Origin: Stieleria sp. JC731 | GTDB taxonomy: Bacteria; Planctomycetota; Planctomycetia; Pirellulales; Pirellulaceae | DNA: 64,000 nt | Assembly: GCF_020966635.1 (NCBI RefSeq) | Contig: NZ_JAJKFQ010000005.1 | Coordinates: 1,204,481-1,268,480, forward strand | Direction: 5' to 3' | Shown: positions 55,202 to 64,000 of the stretch, in pieces | Position numbering within the stretch: position 1 is the stretch's first letter | Layout: every line of letters starts with the position of its first letter | Program-made: the position numbers and the translations under genes | Notes under the pieces: model-generated | Database searches by the model: none | Told to the model about the DNA's origin: nothing | Seen by the model: only the letters and a program-made list of their open reading frames with translations

Positions 55202-55711
55202 ATGTCCACAGATGGAAAACAAATCGCGGTGTACACCGGATCGTTTGATCCTGTGACACTGGGGCACCTGCACATCATCCATCGCGCAAGCCGTCTGTTC
55301 GAAACATTGATCATTGGGATCGGTGTAAACGCGGACAAACGTTCGCTGTTTACTCCCGATCAGCGTCGAGATTTGGTCGAGACTGTGACGAAAGATCTGC
55401 CCAACGTTCGGGTCGAATTCTTTGATGGACTGGCGGTCGACTTTGTTCGATCACAACAGTCCCGGGTGATGGTGCGAGGGATTCGCCCACTAACGGATAT
55501 CGCGGGCGAGTTCACGATGATGATGGCGAACCGGCAATTGGATAGCGATATCGAGACAGTCTTTCTGATGGCTGACGAGCGATTTGCACACGTCAGCAGC
55601 TCGCTGCTAAAGCAAATCGCCGGGATCAGCGATGACGACGAGAAGCTGGCCAAGTTTGTGCCGCGAGAAATCATCCGCCCGTTGCGCGAGCGAATGCGTT
55701 CGGCCGAATAG
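55202..55711 (+). CDS. coaD: Phosphopantetheine adenylyltransferase
   Basis: 169 aa from the ATG at 55202; in-frame upstream sequence is hydrophobic and unlike the family. It has the nucleotidyl-transferase motif GSFDPVTLGH (near 13-22), the MVRGIRPLTDIAGE segment and HVSSSLLKQIA, all standard for CoaD. It transfers AMP to 4'-phosphopantetheine in the fourth step of coenzyme A synthesis. Length matches the family. Confidence 0.96.
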   Translation: MSTDGKQIAVYTGSFDPVTLGHLHIIHRASRLFETLIIGIGVNADKRSLFTPDQRRDLVETVTKDLPNVRVEFFDGLAVDFVRSQQSRVMVRGIRPLTDIAGEFTMMMANRQLDSDIETVFLMADERFAHVSSSLLKQIAGISDDDEKLAKFVPREIIRPLRERMRSAE

Positions 55712-55799
55712 GTCAAAACAACAACGAGCGATCATCCGGACGCGTCGAAGTCAGACCGACGCGTCGCGGAGGTTCAATTTCATCCGCCAGGAAGCGAAC

Positions 55800-56645
55800 T
55801 CAGGAAAGGATCTTGCTGCGAAGCTCGGTGAGCAGATCGATCGCACCTCCGATTTCAGCCTTTTGGCGTTCGGGGTCTTCTGGAATTTCGCGTTCGATTG
55901 TCAAAGACCCGGTGTATCCGATTTCGTGAAGGGCGGTCAGATACTTTTCGATGTCAACGTCGCCCTTGCCGAGCGGAACTTCGCGTCCCCAGGTTTCGCC
56001 CGGATGATCGCTCCATGTCCCGTCTTTGCAGTGAACGCTGCGGACGTGAGGGGCAAGCATCCGTAGAGCTTCGATCGGTTCGCCAGTACCGTAAAGAATC
56101 ATGTTGGCCGGATCGAAGTTAATCTTTAGGTTGTCGCAACCTACAGCGGCGATGAATTGCATCAAACCTTCAGCGGTTTCTTGACCGGTTTCAAGATGCA
56201 GAAACTGGCCGTTCTCATTGCAGTGATCACAAAGCTTTGCCGTGACGGCAACGATTTGGTCGTATTGCGGATCATTCGTGTCTTCGGGGATGAATCCCAA
56301 ATGCAACGCGATCGTGTCACAACCGAGAGCTTTGGCGAAGTCGGAGATTTCGCACATCTCGCGTAATCGCGATTCGCGTGAGGCTTGGGGAACCAAACCG
56401 ATGGTCTGCTGAACCGTTGGAATGTCCGCATAGCTTTCGCCCTCAAAGCCGCCGAAAACGGCGGTGCATTGGACACCCATTTCGGCAAGCTGCTCTTTGA
56501 GCTTCTCCGCATCTTCGGCGCTACGTTGACCTTGGTGCGGTGCATGCAGCTGAATGGTGGGGAGGCCAAGTTCTGAAATCACATCCCACTTGACTCCGAG
56601 TCCTGCATCGACCGAGGCAAAAACGCCAATTGCCCAATCTTCCAT
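55800..56645 (-). CDS. Sugar phosphate isomerase/epimerase (xylose-isomerase-like TIM barrel)
   Basis: 281 aa from the ATG at 56645. The AP_endonuc_2/xylose-isomerase-like barrel is visible through LHAPHQGQ, LGCDTIALHLGFIP, LKINFDPANM and HCKDGTW, with acidic and His metal ligands on these strands. The ending LTIEREIPEDP is typical. It follows a second TIM-barrel gene on the same strand, about 100 bp apart; the two are likely an operon in sugar or inositol-like catabolism. Substrate not known. Confidence 0.9.
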   Translation of the reverse strand: MEDWAIGVFASVDAGLGVKWDVISELGLPTIQLHAPHQGQRSAEDAEKLKEQLAEMGVQCTAVFGGFEGESYADIPTVQQTIGLVPQASRESRLREMCEISDFAKALGCDTIALHLGFIPEDTNDPQYDQIVAVTAKLCDHCNENGQFLHLETGQETAEGLMQFIAAVGCDNLKINFDPANMILYGTGEPIEALRMLAPHVRSVHCKDGTWSDHPGETWGREVPLGKGDVDIEKYLTALHEIGYTGSLTIEREIPEDPERQKAEIGGAIDLLTELRSKILS

Positions 56646-56750
56646 ATCGAAAGGTCCTGTTAATAGCTGTTTTGGTTTGAGGTGGTTGTCAATCTTTACC
56701 GGAGAGGCGCGATTGTTCAATCAGACATTTTGCAATCAGACGACGTTCGA

Positions 56751-57665
56751 TCAGACGACGAACATTCGTAGGTAGTTGCTGCTTTGACAAAGCGCACGCA
56801 GGCAATCCTCGTGGGAGCCCTCATAAGCACGATCTTCGACTTCCACACAAACCGGGCCGTTGTATCCGGTGTCGACCAGCGCACCGAAGAATTTTCCCCA
56901 ATCGATATCGCCGAGACCTGGAAGCTTGGGCGAATGCCACAAATTTGGGTTGGCGAATGTGCCGACCTGATTCAGCCGATGTCGATCGATGCGAAGATCT
57001 TTGGCGTGAACATGAAACAGCTTGTCTGCAAAATCTGCGAGCGGCTGAACGTAGTCCATGTGCTGTAGGACTAAGTGTGAAGGATCAAAGTTCAGCCCAA
57101 AGCAATCGCTGGGGATGTCGTCAAACATCCGCCGCCAAATGTCAGGTGAATGGGCCAAGTTTTTTCCACCGGGCCACTCATCGTTGGTGAAGTACATCGG
57201 GCAGTTTTCGATTGCCACTCGTACCTGATGTTTTTCTGCAACGTCGATAATCGGTTTCCATGTCTCAAGAAAACGCGGCCAGTTGTCTTCGACGCTTTTC
57301 GTCCAGTCACGACCGATAAACGAGGTCATCGTGTTCACGCCTAGCTTGGCAGATGCCTCGATAACGGCCTTGATATGTTCCACCGCGATCTTGGCTTCAT
57401 CCAAGTCTGGTGACAACGCATTGGGATAGTAGCCCAGGCCGCTGATGGTGACGTCGTGCTCTTCTTGCAATTCGTTGATCGATTCAATCTGGCTGTCATC
57501 TAGCGAAAGCACATCGATATGCGTGACGCCGGCGTAACGGCGGGTCGCTTTGCCAGGCGGCCAACACATAACTTCCATGCAGTCGTAGCCATTTTCTTCG
57601 GCAATCTCGAACGCATCTTCCAAACTTGCGTCGGGAACAATCGCTGTCACATATCCAAGTTGCAT
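56751..57665 (-). CDS. Sugar phosphate isomerase/epimerase, second paralogue
   Basis: 304 aa from the ATG at 57665 with GAGGAG about nine bases upstream. Same TIM-barrel family as its neighbour: [40 protein letters not shown] and HVHAKDL mark metal-binding strands. The two proteins are divergent in sequence, so they probably act on different substrates. Confidence 0.9.
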   Translation of the reverse strand: MQLGYVTAIVPDASLEDAFEIAEENGYDCMEVMCWPPGKATRRYAGVTHIDVLSLDDSQIESINELQEEHDVTISGLGYYPNALSPDLDEAKIAVEHIKAVIEASAKLGVNTMTSFIGRDWTKSVEDNWPRFLETWKPIIDVAEKHQVRVAIENCPMYFTNDEWPGGKNLAHSPDIWRRMFDDIPSDCFGLNFDPSHLVLQHMDYVQPLADFADKLFHVHAKDLRIDRHRLNQVGTFANPNLWHSPKLPGLGDIDWGKFFGALVDTGYNGPVCVEVEDRAYEGSHEDCLRALCQSSNYLRMFVV

Positions 57666-57672
57666 CGCTGCG

Positions 57673-58167
57673 TTACTCCTCAAGCAATGAATCCGAAACG
57701 GTATCACCGTCACCGTTCCAGGTGGGTGATCGATATTTTGTATTCCCAGGGCGAACCGTGGCTTTATCGGTTAGCAATCGCAGGTGTTCGCTGGCGAAAA
57801 GAGTGGGAACGATTCGATCGGCCCGTTTTAGGCGATAGAGGATACAGCCTTTTCGGGCGACGTAGTACATACCCCAAACGGTCGCCACGAAATGTTCGCG
57901 ATCGAATCCCGTTCCGACCGTTTCAACTTGATCACCGATTTCGATCCCGTCGTGATCGAGTTTCAACCACATTGCCGGACGTAAACGGAATCGCAACGCG
58001 CCGTATTCGTAGTGGTAGTACGTCCCGTCAAATCGAAAGCGTTTCAGCACACGTGGGCTGGGGATCAGCTTGGTCGCGATCGCGACATCATCCGGGTGGA
58101 CGAACGCTTGACCGTTTTCTGGCCAGCGTAAAAAGCATCCGTAGTCAGGGAGCCGTGGGTATTGCAT
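57673..58167 (-). CDS. Conserved-looking hypothetical protein
   Basis: 164 aa, ending seven bases before the start of the TIM-barrel gene, so probably the first gene of that operon. It is rich in Tyr, Arg and Trp with alternating strand-like segments ([33 protein letters not shown]), suggesting a small beta-domain. No signal peptide or membrane helix. Not recognised. Confidence 0.65.
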   Translation of the reverse strand: MQYPRLPDYGCFLRWPENGQAFVHPDDVAIATKLIPSPRVLKRFRFDGTYYHYEYGALRFRLRPAMWLKLDHDGIEIGDQVETVGTGFDREHFVATVWGMYYVARKGCILYRLKRADRIVPTLFASEHLRLLTDKATVRPGNTKYRSPTWNGDGDTVSDSLLEE

Positions 58168-58562
58168 GTCATTGGCGAATGAACATCAGAAAAACAGTGG
58201 CGGTTCGGCATTTGTCAAACCGGATTGCAGTGTAGCGGACCGTTGGCATCCGATGGGCGGCATGCGTCGTTGGGCGATTGAAAATCAATCGCTTTGCACA
58301 TCAACATGAAAGAATTGTTTCGGCAACCCGATTCGGGTGGGATATTCATCTGAACTGCGAACCCGGACAGCGTGCCCGGACAGCGTGCCCGGACAGCGTG
58401 CCCGGACAGCGTGCCCGAACTGTGCCGTGGGAAAGGATTTGCGCATTGGCGCAAGCTGGATCCGGGTGAGTACAAAAGGCGGTCGAATTGCGTTCCCTTA
58501 ACGACACGGGAGGTACACTTCTGTGTCTCTCATCTGTCGCCGCACCCGGAACTCTTTTCTTG
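58168..58562. other. Intergenic region with a short tandem repeat
   Basis: About 395 bp upstream of the Hsp70 gene. Apart from the 13-bp tandem repeat listed separately, no promoter, CIRCE element or gene is recognisable. Confidence 0.4.
58361..58425. repeat. 13-bp tandem repeat, four copies plus a degenerate fifth
   Basis: Unit GCCCGGACAGCGT; copies start at 58361 (first base A), 58374, 58387 and 58400, and a diverged copy at 58413. Three copies are identical. The unit length is not a multiple of three and no gene covers it. Slippage-prone; may alter spacing upstream of the Hsp70 gene. Confidence 0.9.
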
Positions 58563-60872
58563 ATGACTAAACCAGCTAGCCAGCCTGCCGTGGGGATCGA
58601 CCTTGGCACCACGTTTTCAGCAATTGCGTTTCTCGATCCGACCGGGCGTCCTGAAACGATACGCAATTCCGAAGGTGATCTGACAACGCCGAGCGCAGTA
58701 TTCTTTGATCACAAGCGTCCGATTGTAGGGATCGAAGCAGCCGAGGCTGGTTTACTGGAACCGGATCGTCTGGCACTGTTCGCTAAACGAGACGTCGGTG
58801 AATCGTTCTACGAAAAAGAAATTCGTGGAAAGCATTTGCCCGCCGAAGTGATCGAGGCATTGATCCTACGCAAGCTGAAAGCGGATGCCGAACTGATGCT
58901 CGGGCCAATTGAAAAAGCCGTGATCACCGTTCCTGCATTCTTTAATGAACCCTGCCGAAAGGCGACTCAGGATGCGGGACGGCTAGCCGGATTGGATGTC
59001 TTGGACATCATCAACGAGCCGACTGCTGCAGCGATTACCTATGGCGTTCAACAGGGGTTTTTGAGTCTCGACGGCGGCAGCCGAGAAGCCGAGACTGTTC
59101 TGGTCTACGACCTTGGCGGCGGCACATTCGATGTCACCGTGATGAAGATCGAAAACGGAAACTTCAACACGATCGCGACCGCAGGCGATGTCTATCTGGG
59201 AGGTGTTGATTGGGACAAACGCGTTGTCGATTTCATCGCCGAAGCCTTTGAAAAAGAACATGGCGTCGATCCTCGTGATGATCCACAGGCCGAACAAGAG
59301 TTGCTTCGCAAAGCAAACCAGACCAAGCATGCGTTGACGCAGCGTGAATCGGTGACCGTTGCGTTTGCGCACGATGGACGGCGGCTACGCACCGAGATTA
59401 CGCAGCAAGAGTTCTCTGATCGCTGCGCCGATTTGGTCGAGCGAACTTTGATGACCGTGCAACTGGTTTTGGATGACGCCGATGTCGACTGGTCAAAGTT
59501 GACTCGTTTGATCTTGGTCGGCGGGTCGACTCGTATGCCGATGATCCGTCAAGAACTGGAGCGACTTAGCGGGATGGAATTGGACCGTTCGCTATCGCCC
59601 GATGAAGCGGTCAGTCACGGTGCTGCTCTTTATGCCGGGATGTTGATGGCGGGGCAAAACGACAAGTCCGGCATTTCAGTCAGCAATGTCAACTCGCATG
59701 ATTTGGGGATCTTGGCAGTGGACCCCAAAACCGGCCAGCCACGCCGACAAATCATGATTCCCCGGAACAGCCATTTGCCAGCGCGAAAGATGGTTCGCTT
59801 CCGGACCCATTCGGACAATCAAGCCAACGTCAAAATTGAAATCGTCGAAGGCGGCGATGATCGGGGCACCAATGCGACTCGGATCGGACGATGTATCGTC
59901 GAAGATTTACCACGTGGGACTCCCAAGGGGACGCACGTCGATGTGCGATTTGATTATGCACGTGATGGTCGATTGACGGTGCATGCATCGCTTCCTGAAA
60001 TCGATCGGAAGATCACGATGACGCTAAACCGGGCTGCCGGCTTATCCGATTCTGAAATTCAAATCTGGTCGGAACGTTTAGACCAAGGACTCAGCGACGC
60101 GATGTTGGCTTCACTGCCAGCCGATGGTAGCGTGGTTGCAGAGATCGAACTGAATTCGGAAAACGCTGATACTGATCTCGATGTTGTGAAAGAACAGACC
60201 GATGCGGAACTGCCCGCAACATCGGATACGTCGTCTCAAACCGCGACCGACATCAACGCCATACTAGGAACGCTTGGCACTACGCCGCAACCAGTCGCCA
60301 GCGCTGCCGAGCCTACGCAAATCGAGTCGGCATCGGATAGTGAAGAGGTCGATTTTTCAGAGCTGAAAGCGATCGACGTTTTGGAACCTATCGCGAATGA
60401 CAGGAAAGCTTCGATCAGTCAGACAGCCCCGGCAAATCTATTTGCACCAACCGAGCCACTTACATCGAAAACGGATGTTGTGAAGGCGGCGAGTAGTGTC
60501 CCTGCAAGCAGTGTTCCAGCGGTGAATCCTGCTGAAAAAGCTCCGCAGGTGAAGATCGATCTCGGCGACCAAGTTTCCGAGTCACCGGCTAAAATCAATG
60601 CCGATGAACTGCAGAGCTTTGCGAAGGCGTCCGTTGATCCCAAACCCGTGATCAAGGAAAAGCCGAAGATCGATCTGGGGAGTTCCGATTCGGTTGCCAA
60701 AGCAGACTCAGGTGACCTCGCAATGTTGGCAGCGCTATCCGGCGGTCAATCGACCCCAAAGGCAGCGTCGGTGGATACGCCGTTTATCGTCACTGATAAA
60801 TCGCCGAAGACGGATGGAAAACCTGCTGAGAAGCCAAAGAAGTCAGGATTCTTTGGACGCAAAAAGCGGTAG
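58563..60872 (+). CDS. Hsp70-family protein with long acidic tail
   Basis: 769 aa from the ATG at 58563; DnaK is usually 610-640 aa. The ATPase domain is intact: GIDLGTTFSAIAF (near 12), VYDLGGGTFDVTVM (near 182) and LVGGSTRMPMI (near 320). A substrate-binding domain follows to about residue 530, with the helical lid shortened. The last 230 residues are a Ser/Ala/Asp/Pro-rich disordered tail ending in basic KKSGFFGRKKR. Probably a specialised chaperone; the basic end might bind membrane or nucleic acid. No grpE or dnaJ neighbours. Confidence 0.93.
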   Translation: MTKPASQPAVGIDLGTTFSAIAFLDPTGRPETIRNSEGDLTTPSAVFFDHKRPIVGIEAAEAGLLEPDRLALFAKRDVGESFYEKEIRGKHLPAEVIEALILRKLKADAELMLGPIEKAVITVPAFFNEPCRKATQDAGRLAGLDVLDIINEPTAAAITYGVQQGFLSLDGGSREAETVLVYDLGGGTFDVTVMKIENGNFNTIATAGDVYLGGVDWDKRVVDFIAEAFEKEHGVDPRDDPQAEQELLRKANQTKHALTQRESVTVAFAHDGRRLRTEITQQEFSDRCADLVERTLMTVQLVLDDADVDWSKLTRLILVGGSTRMPMIRQELERLSGMELDRSLSPDEAVSHGAALYAGMLMAGQNDKSGISVSNVNSHDLGILAVDPKTGQPRRQIMIPRNSHLPARKMVRFRTHSDNQANVKIEIVEGGDDRGTNATRIGRCIVEDLPRGTPKGTHVDVRFDYARDGRLTVHASLPEIDRKITMTLNRAAGLSDSEIQIWSERLDQGLSDAMLASLPADGSVVAEIELNSENADTDLDVVKEQTDAELPATSDTSSQTATDINAILGTLGTTPQPVASAAEPTQIESASDSEEVDFSELKAIDVLEPIANDRKASISQTAPANLFAPTEPLTSKTDVVKAASSVPASSVPAVNPAEKAPQVKIDLGDQVSESPAKINADELQSFAKASVDPKPVIKEKPKIDLGSSDSVAKADSGDLAMLAALSGGQSTPKAASVDTPFIVTDKSPKTDGKPAEKPKKSGFFGRKKR

Positions 60873-61252
60873 TTGATTTGCGAAACTGAACAGGGCTGGT
60901 CTTCACCTACTCTTCTTCGGCTGGCTTGCTAGTATGAAGTCACTTGTTCGACCAACAAGTGTCTGTAGCTTAGGCATGGGTTTTACGCGACTAGTGAGTC
61001 TGGATTTTCAGGTGCGAAGAATCCACAGAGGTCTGTTTCGTGATCGAACGCGATTGCTGGTATGGTCCCAGGGTTGAGGTCTGACATTTCTTTTACATTG
61101 TTTTGAATCGATTCCGACCAAGAAAAACTGGTTTCAAGGTTTATTGGATACAGAAGCATTCGACCGTTCAAAGGCTGCAGCGGATTTTTGGCGATCATCG
61201 ATGACGCGACCGCATCCACAGCCTGACCCCGGCCAATTAATGGAGTCACAAA
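60873..61252. other. Intergenic region with an 8-bp hairpin
   Basis: About 380 bp. CACTTGTT-CGACC-AACAAGTG (60941-60961) is a perfect stem-loop 70 bp after the Hsp70 stop; it lacks a T-run, so it is at best an atypical terminator. Nothing else is supported. Confidence 0.4.
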
Positions 61253-62662
61253 ATGTCTGCCTTTTCTTGGATCTGTCCTCCAGCCATGATGATCGCCCTC
61301 GTGACGATCGTGGGGCTGCCCGCGCATGAAGACTCTGCGAAAGTAAACATCGCCTCGCAAATTCAGTTAGATGTCGGTGTCTCAAAGCCGACGATGTTGT
61401 CCGGCAAAAAAAACCAGGTCAATCACCTGCGGATCTCATTGACCGGTTTCGAGCTGCCAGCTAGCCAAAAGCGTCCACCGGTGAACACTGCGATCGTGAT
61501 CGATCAAAGTGGGTCGATGAATGGTGAGAAAATTGCTCAAGCTCGGAAAGCGGCGATCACAGCTGTAGAGCGTTTACGGGACGATGACATTGTCTCAATC
61601 GTGCTGTATTCCGATTCGGCCAACGTACTGGTGCCGGCAACCAAAGCATCGGATCGTGAAGCGATTATCGAGAAGATTCAATCGATCAAAGCAGGCGGTA
61701 GCACGGCTCTGTTTGCCGGGGTCAGCAAAGGAGCCGCTGAGGTTCGAAAGTTCCACGACGGTGGATATGTCAACCGAGTGATCTTGTTGAGTGATGGGAA
61801 AGCGAACGTCGGTCCCAAAAGTCCTCGCGAATTAGAACGGCTCGGAATTTCGTTGGTCAAAGAAGGCATCAGCGTTAGCACGTTGGGGCTTGGTCTGGGG
61901 TACAACGAAGACCTGATGAGCCGTCTGGCTTCGGCCGGCAGCGGCAACCACATGTTTGTCGAAGAGGCAGACGACTTGGTCGCTGTTTTTCAGAAAGAGT
62001 TTAATGACTTGCTAAGTGTCGTGGCGAGCGAGTTTGAAATCCACGCGACCATTGGCGAAGGAATCCGACCAGTACGCGTTCTCAACAATGAAGCCGACAT
62101 CAGTGGACAGGATATCTATATCCCGTTGACTCAGCTTTACGCGCGTCAGCAACGCTACTTTGTTGTCGAAGTGGAAGTGCCCGAAGGTGAAGATGGACAG
62201 AAACGTCCCATGGCTTCCGTCTCGGTCAAGTACAAGAACATGGTCAGTGAAAACACCGACACGCTGTCCAGCCAAGTTGAAATCAGCTACTCCGAGGACG
62301 AGAAGGTCGTTGAACAGGACATCGACTACGAGACGTACGCCTTGTGTGCTATCCAAATCGCCAATGATGCGAACATTCGAGCAACGCGATTGCGTGATCA
62401 GGGCAATATTGATGAAGCCAAGCAGATCTTGATGCGCAACTGTGCACAGCTCGAAGAGATTGATCTAGCTGTTGGTGGAATGCTTGCCGAACCTTTGGCG
62501 AAAGAGGTTAAACGCAATGCCAAGTTAAACGGCATGCAGTCGCAAATGTTAGAGCTTCCTGCGGAGTGGAATCGTTCACGTAAAATGATGATTTACGAAC
62601 AGAATCGCAACGCGGCACAGCAAGACTATCGCGTTGATGCCCCTTCACCAAAAAGTCCCTAG
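61253..62662 (+). CDS. Secreted von Willebrand factor A domain protein
   Basis: 469 aa with a signal peptide (MMIALVTIVGLPAHE). The vWA domain at about 76-255 has an intact metal site: DQSGS (84-88), GGSTAL, and a conserved Asp in LLSDGKANVG. A beta-domain and a helical C-terminus follow, as in periplasmic YfbK/inter-alpha-trypsin-inhibitor-like proteins. Ribosome site TGGAG about seven bases upstream. Probably a metal-dependent protein-binding module in the periplasm; ligand unknown. It is not near the MoxR gene at the other end of the window. Confidence 0.9.
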   Translation: MSAFSWICPPAMMIALVTIVGLPAHEDSAKVNIASQIQLDVGVSKPTMLSGKKNQVNHLRISLTGFELPASQKRPPVNTAIVIDQSGSMNGEKIAQARKAAITAVERLRDDDIVSIVLYSDSANVLVPATKASDREAIIEKIQSIKAGGSTALFAGVSKGAAEVRKFHDGGYVNRVILLSDGKANVGPKSPRELERLGISLVKEGISVSTLGLGLGYNEDLMSRLASAGSGNHMFVEEADDLVAVFQKEFNDLLSVVASEFEIHATIGEGIRPVRVLNNEADISGQDIYIPLTQLYARQQRYFVVEVEVPEGEDGQKRPMASVSVKYKNMVSENTDTLSSQVEISYSEDEKVVEQDIDYETYALCAIQIANDANIRATRLRDQGNIDEAKQILMRNCAQLEEIDLAVGGMLAEPLAKEVKRNAKLNGMQSQMLELPAEWNRSRKMMIYEQNRNAAQQDYRVDAPSPKSP

Positions 62663-63218
62663 TGCTTCGTTCTACATCGATTTTAGGATTGGTCGTATGG
62701 TGTTGGCCACGGTTCGAGTGCAATAACCGGGGCTAACGCCCGTCGGCTGATGACCTGAACCCGCTCGGATTTAGGATTAGCCGTATGGTGTTGGTCACGG
62801 TTCGAGTGCAATAACCGGGGCTAACGTCCGTCAGCTGATGACCCGAAGTCGCTCGATTTAAGGATTAGCCGCATGGCGTTAGCCACGGTTCGAGTGCAAC
62901 TACCAGGGCTAACGCCCATCGGCTGATGCCCCGAAGCCGTATTTTCATATGGAACGAAACACTGGTCGAGGGATTGGCGCTGACAATTGAACCAAGCAGC
63001 GTCTGTTTGGTTGCTGATTCGCCGAAGCTCGCGTGTTAACGATGCGGACAATGGTGGGATTGTTCGTTCTGATTGTGAACTTTGGAATTGAATTAGACGC
63101 TTCGATAGACGCTGCTTGCGATAACCCTGTGGTAAACTTTGTTCGCAAGCTTGCCATTGCCAAACGGTTTTCCTGCAACCAGATTTCAATCGAATATCGC
63201 GTCTGAAATAATCTGTCC
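62663..63218. other. Intergenic region holding the 88-bp repeats
   Basis: About 555 bp between the vWA gene and the final gene. The first half is the 88-bp repeat block listed separately. The second half has no supported feature. Confidence 0.6.
62682..62937. repeat. Three tandem copies of an 88-89-bp intergenic repeat
   Basis: Copies begin near 62682, 62770 and 62859 with GGATTGGTCGTATGG or GGATTAGCCG[TC]ATGG and contain ACCGGGGCTAACG[CT]CC (third copy ACCAGGGCTAACGCCC) and a GGCTGATG end. The reverse complement of AACCGGGGCTAACGCC is one of the two motifs of the 41.2-41.7-kb block, so the families are related. Confidence 0.88.
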
Positions 63219-64000
63219 ATGCCCCGTCGTCTGTTTCTTGCGCTACTTTTGCTCGTCATCACCCCAATCGTGATGTTGGGTTGGTTGAGTGCGAGTGCGA
63301 CACGGCAAAGTGAAGTTGCCGCCAAAGAGGCTTTGGCGAATCTATTGTCGACGCAGCTTTACGAAGTTAGCGACAACATCGCCGATGTGTTCGCGACTTA
63401 TGCAAAGCAGCTCGACGATGCACTTATTGATGCGGATGACTGTCGAGACGTCTTGCGGCAAATGCGTCGAGAAAACCCGATCGTCCGCCAGGGGATTCTA
63501 ATCAATCGAGAAGGGCAATTGGTCTTTCCACAGCAGGTCGACCTGAGTGGTCGCGAGGGCGCCGAGATCGCAGCGACTTTGTCCAGCATCATTGACGGTC
63601 GACCGTTGTTTACACCACAAAATGTGAATTCATCCGGTGCCAAAGGTGGCGCCAAAGGAGGTGGCGACCTCTCGCAAAATGATGATCCGGGAATCGCTCA
63701 GCAAATGGCGGTACCAAGTTCCCAAAGTCAACAGAACTATTTGCAGACTCCGATGCGGCAGTCGGTCCAAATCGCGTCTCCTCCACTGCGTATCACCAGA
63801 AGTGAATCACCCCAATCGCAATGGCAACGTTGGTATTTGGGAGACGGTGCCCAGGTGATCTATTGGATCGGTGTCCCTGATGGCATTTCGGTCGGAATCA
63901 TTCTTGATCGCAGCCGTTGGATGGCTGATGTGATTGCGACTTTGCCCGATGATCAGCGTCGTGTTTCGGCCGATGGGGATGACGCGTTTTCAGATCTGAA
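63219..64000 (+). CDS. N-terminal part of a membrane sensor protein (3' partial)
   Basis: ATG at 63219, open for 260 codons to the window end, so no stop is seen. Residues about 4-24 are a signal anchor or first membrane helix (RRLFLALLLLVITPIVMLGW). The following region is helical (EALANLLSTQLYEVSDNIADVF) and then has a Gly/Gln/Ser-rich low-complexity stretch, apparently extracytoplasmic. This layout suits the sensor half of a two-component histidine kinase, but no kinase motif is inside the window. Confidence 0.65.
   Translation, partial: MPRRLFLALLLLVITPIVMLGWLSASATRQSEVAAKEALANLLSTQLYEVSDNIADVFATYAKQLDDALIDADDCRDVLRQMRRENPIVRQGILINREGQLVFPQQVDLSGREGAEIAATLSSIIDGRPLFTPQNVNSSGAKGGAKGGGDLSQNDDPGIAQQMAVPSSQSQQNYLQTPMRQSVQIASPPLRITRSESPQSQWQRWYLGDGAQVIYWIGVPDGISVGIILDRSRWMADVIATLPDDQRRVSADGDDAFSDL

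Noticed and set aside
62705-62900. tRNA-like T-loop motif GGTTCGAGTGC
   Set aside because: It belongs to the 88-bp repeat. No acceptor stem or anticodon arm can be folded around it.

Overview
The window looks like chromosomal DNA of a planctomycete, most likely Pirellulaceae (Rhodopirellula-like). The evidence is the secretion motif FEGLERRNLLA at the start of a giant extracellular protein, dockerin and PEP-CTERM proteins, an ECF sigma factor overlapping a Ser/Thr kinase gene, PQQ-propeller and DUF1080-like proteins, tandem xylose-isomerase-like TIM barrels and an extended Hsp70. I saw no tRNA, rRNA, IS element or CRISPR array.

1-8.5 kb is the striking part. It is a complete diversity-generating retroelement (DGR) built into an apparent three-component NTP-dependent conflict/signalling system. 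In order: a trypsin-like protease fused to an unknown domain (cut by the window edge), a MoxR-type AAA+ ATPase, a 1155-aa protein with a degenerate vWA-like domain and two tandem FGE-sulfatase (C-type-lectin fold) domains, an HRDC-domain accessory protein, a DGR reverse transcriptase, the template repeat (TR), and a second free-standing FGE-sulfatase protein. Three 124-bp variable repeats (VR1, VR2, VR3) end the three FGE domains. Against the TR they carry 16, 12 and 15 substitutions; all 43 fall on TR adenines and none on any other base. Each VR is followed by two or three perfect hairpins with a GGA loop. I infer that the recognition domains of an AAA+/protease conflict system are diversified by reverse transcription.

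9-12 kb: AraC regulator divergent from a Tat-exported hydroxynitrile-lyase-like cupin and an SDR oxidoreductase. 13.3-22 kb: copper/silver defence, with a CopA-type P-type ATPase divergent from a TolC/adaptor/RND (CusCBA-like) operon. 22-31.7 kb: BNR-repeat protein, giant beta-helix surface protein and an outer-membrane barrel. 31.7-38.1 kb: kinase plus ECF sigma operon, an unknown 301-aa protein and two membrane-anchored coiled-coil proteins. 38.4-43 kb: GMC oxidoreductase, PEP-CTERM protein, a block of higher-order intergenic repeats and a PQQ propeller. 43-48.5 kb: ECF42-like sigma with VOC and DGPF/YCII partners, an ion-channel-like protein, VanZ and a DUF1080-like protein. 48.7-58.2 kb: largely housekeeping (tadA, coaD, an LptF/G permease, a glycosyltransferase, a class V aminotransferase, sugar isomerases) plus a porin. 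58.3-64 kb: Hsp70 with a long tail, a vWA protein, an 88-bp repeat block and the start of a membrane sensor protein running off the window.
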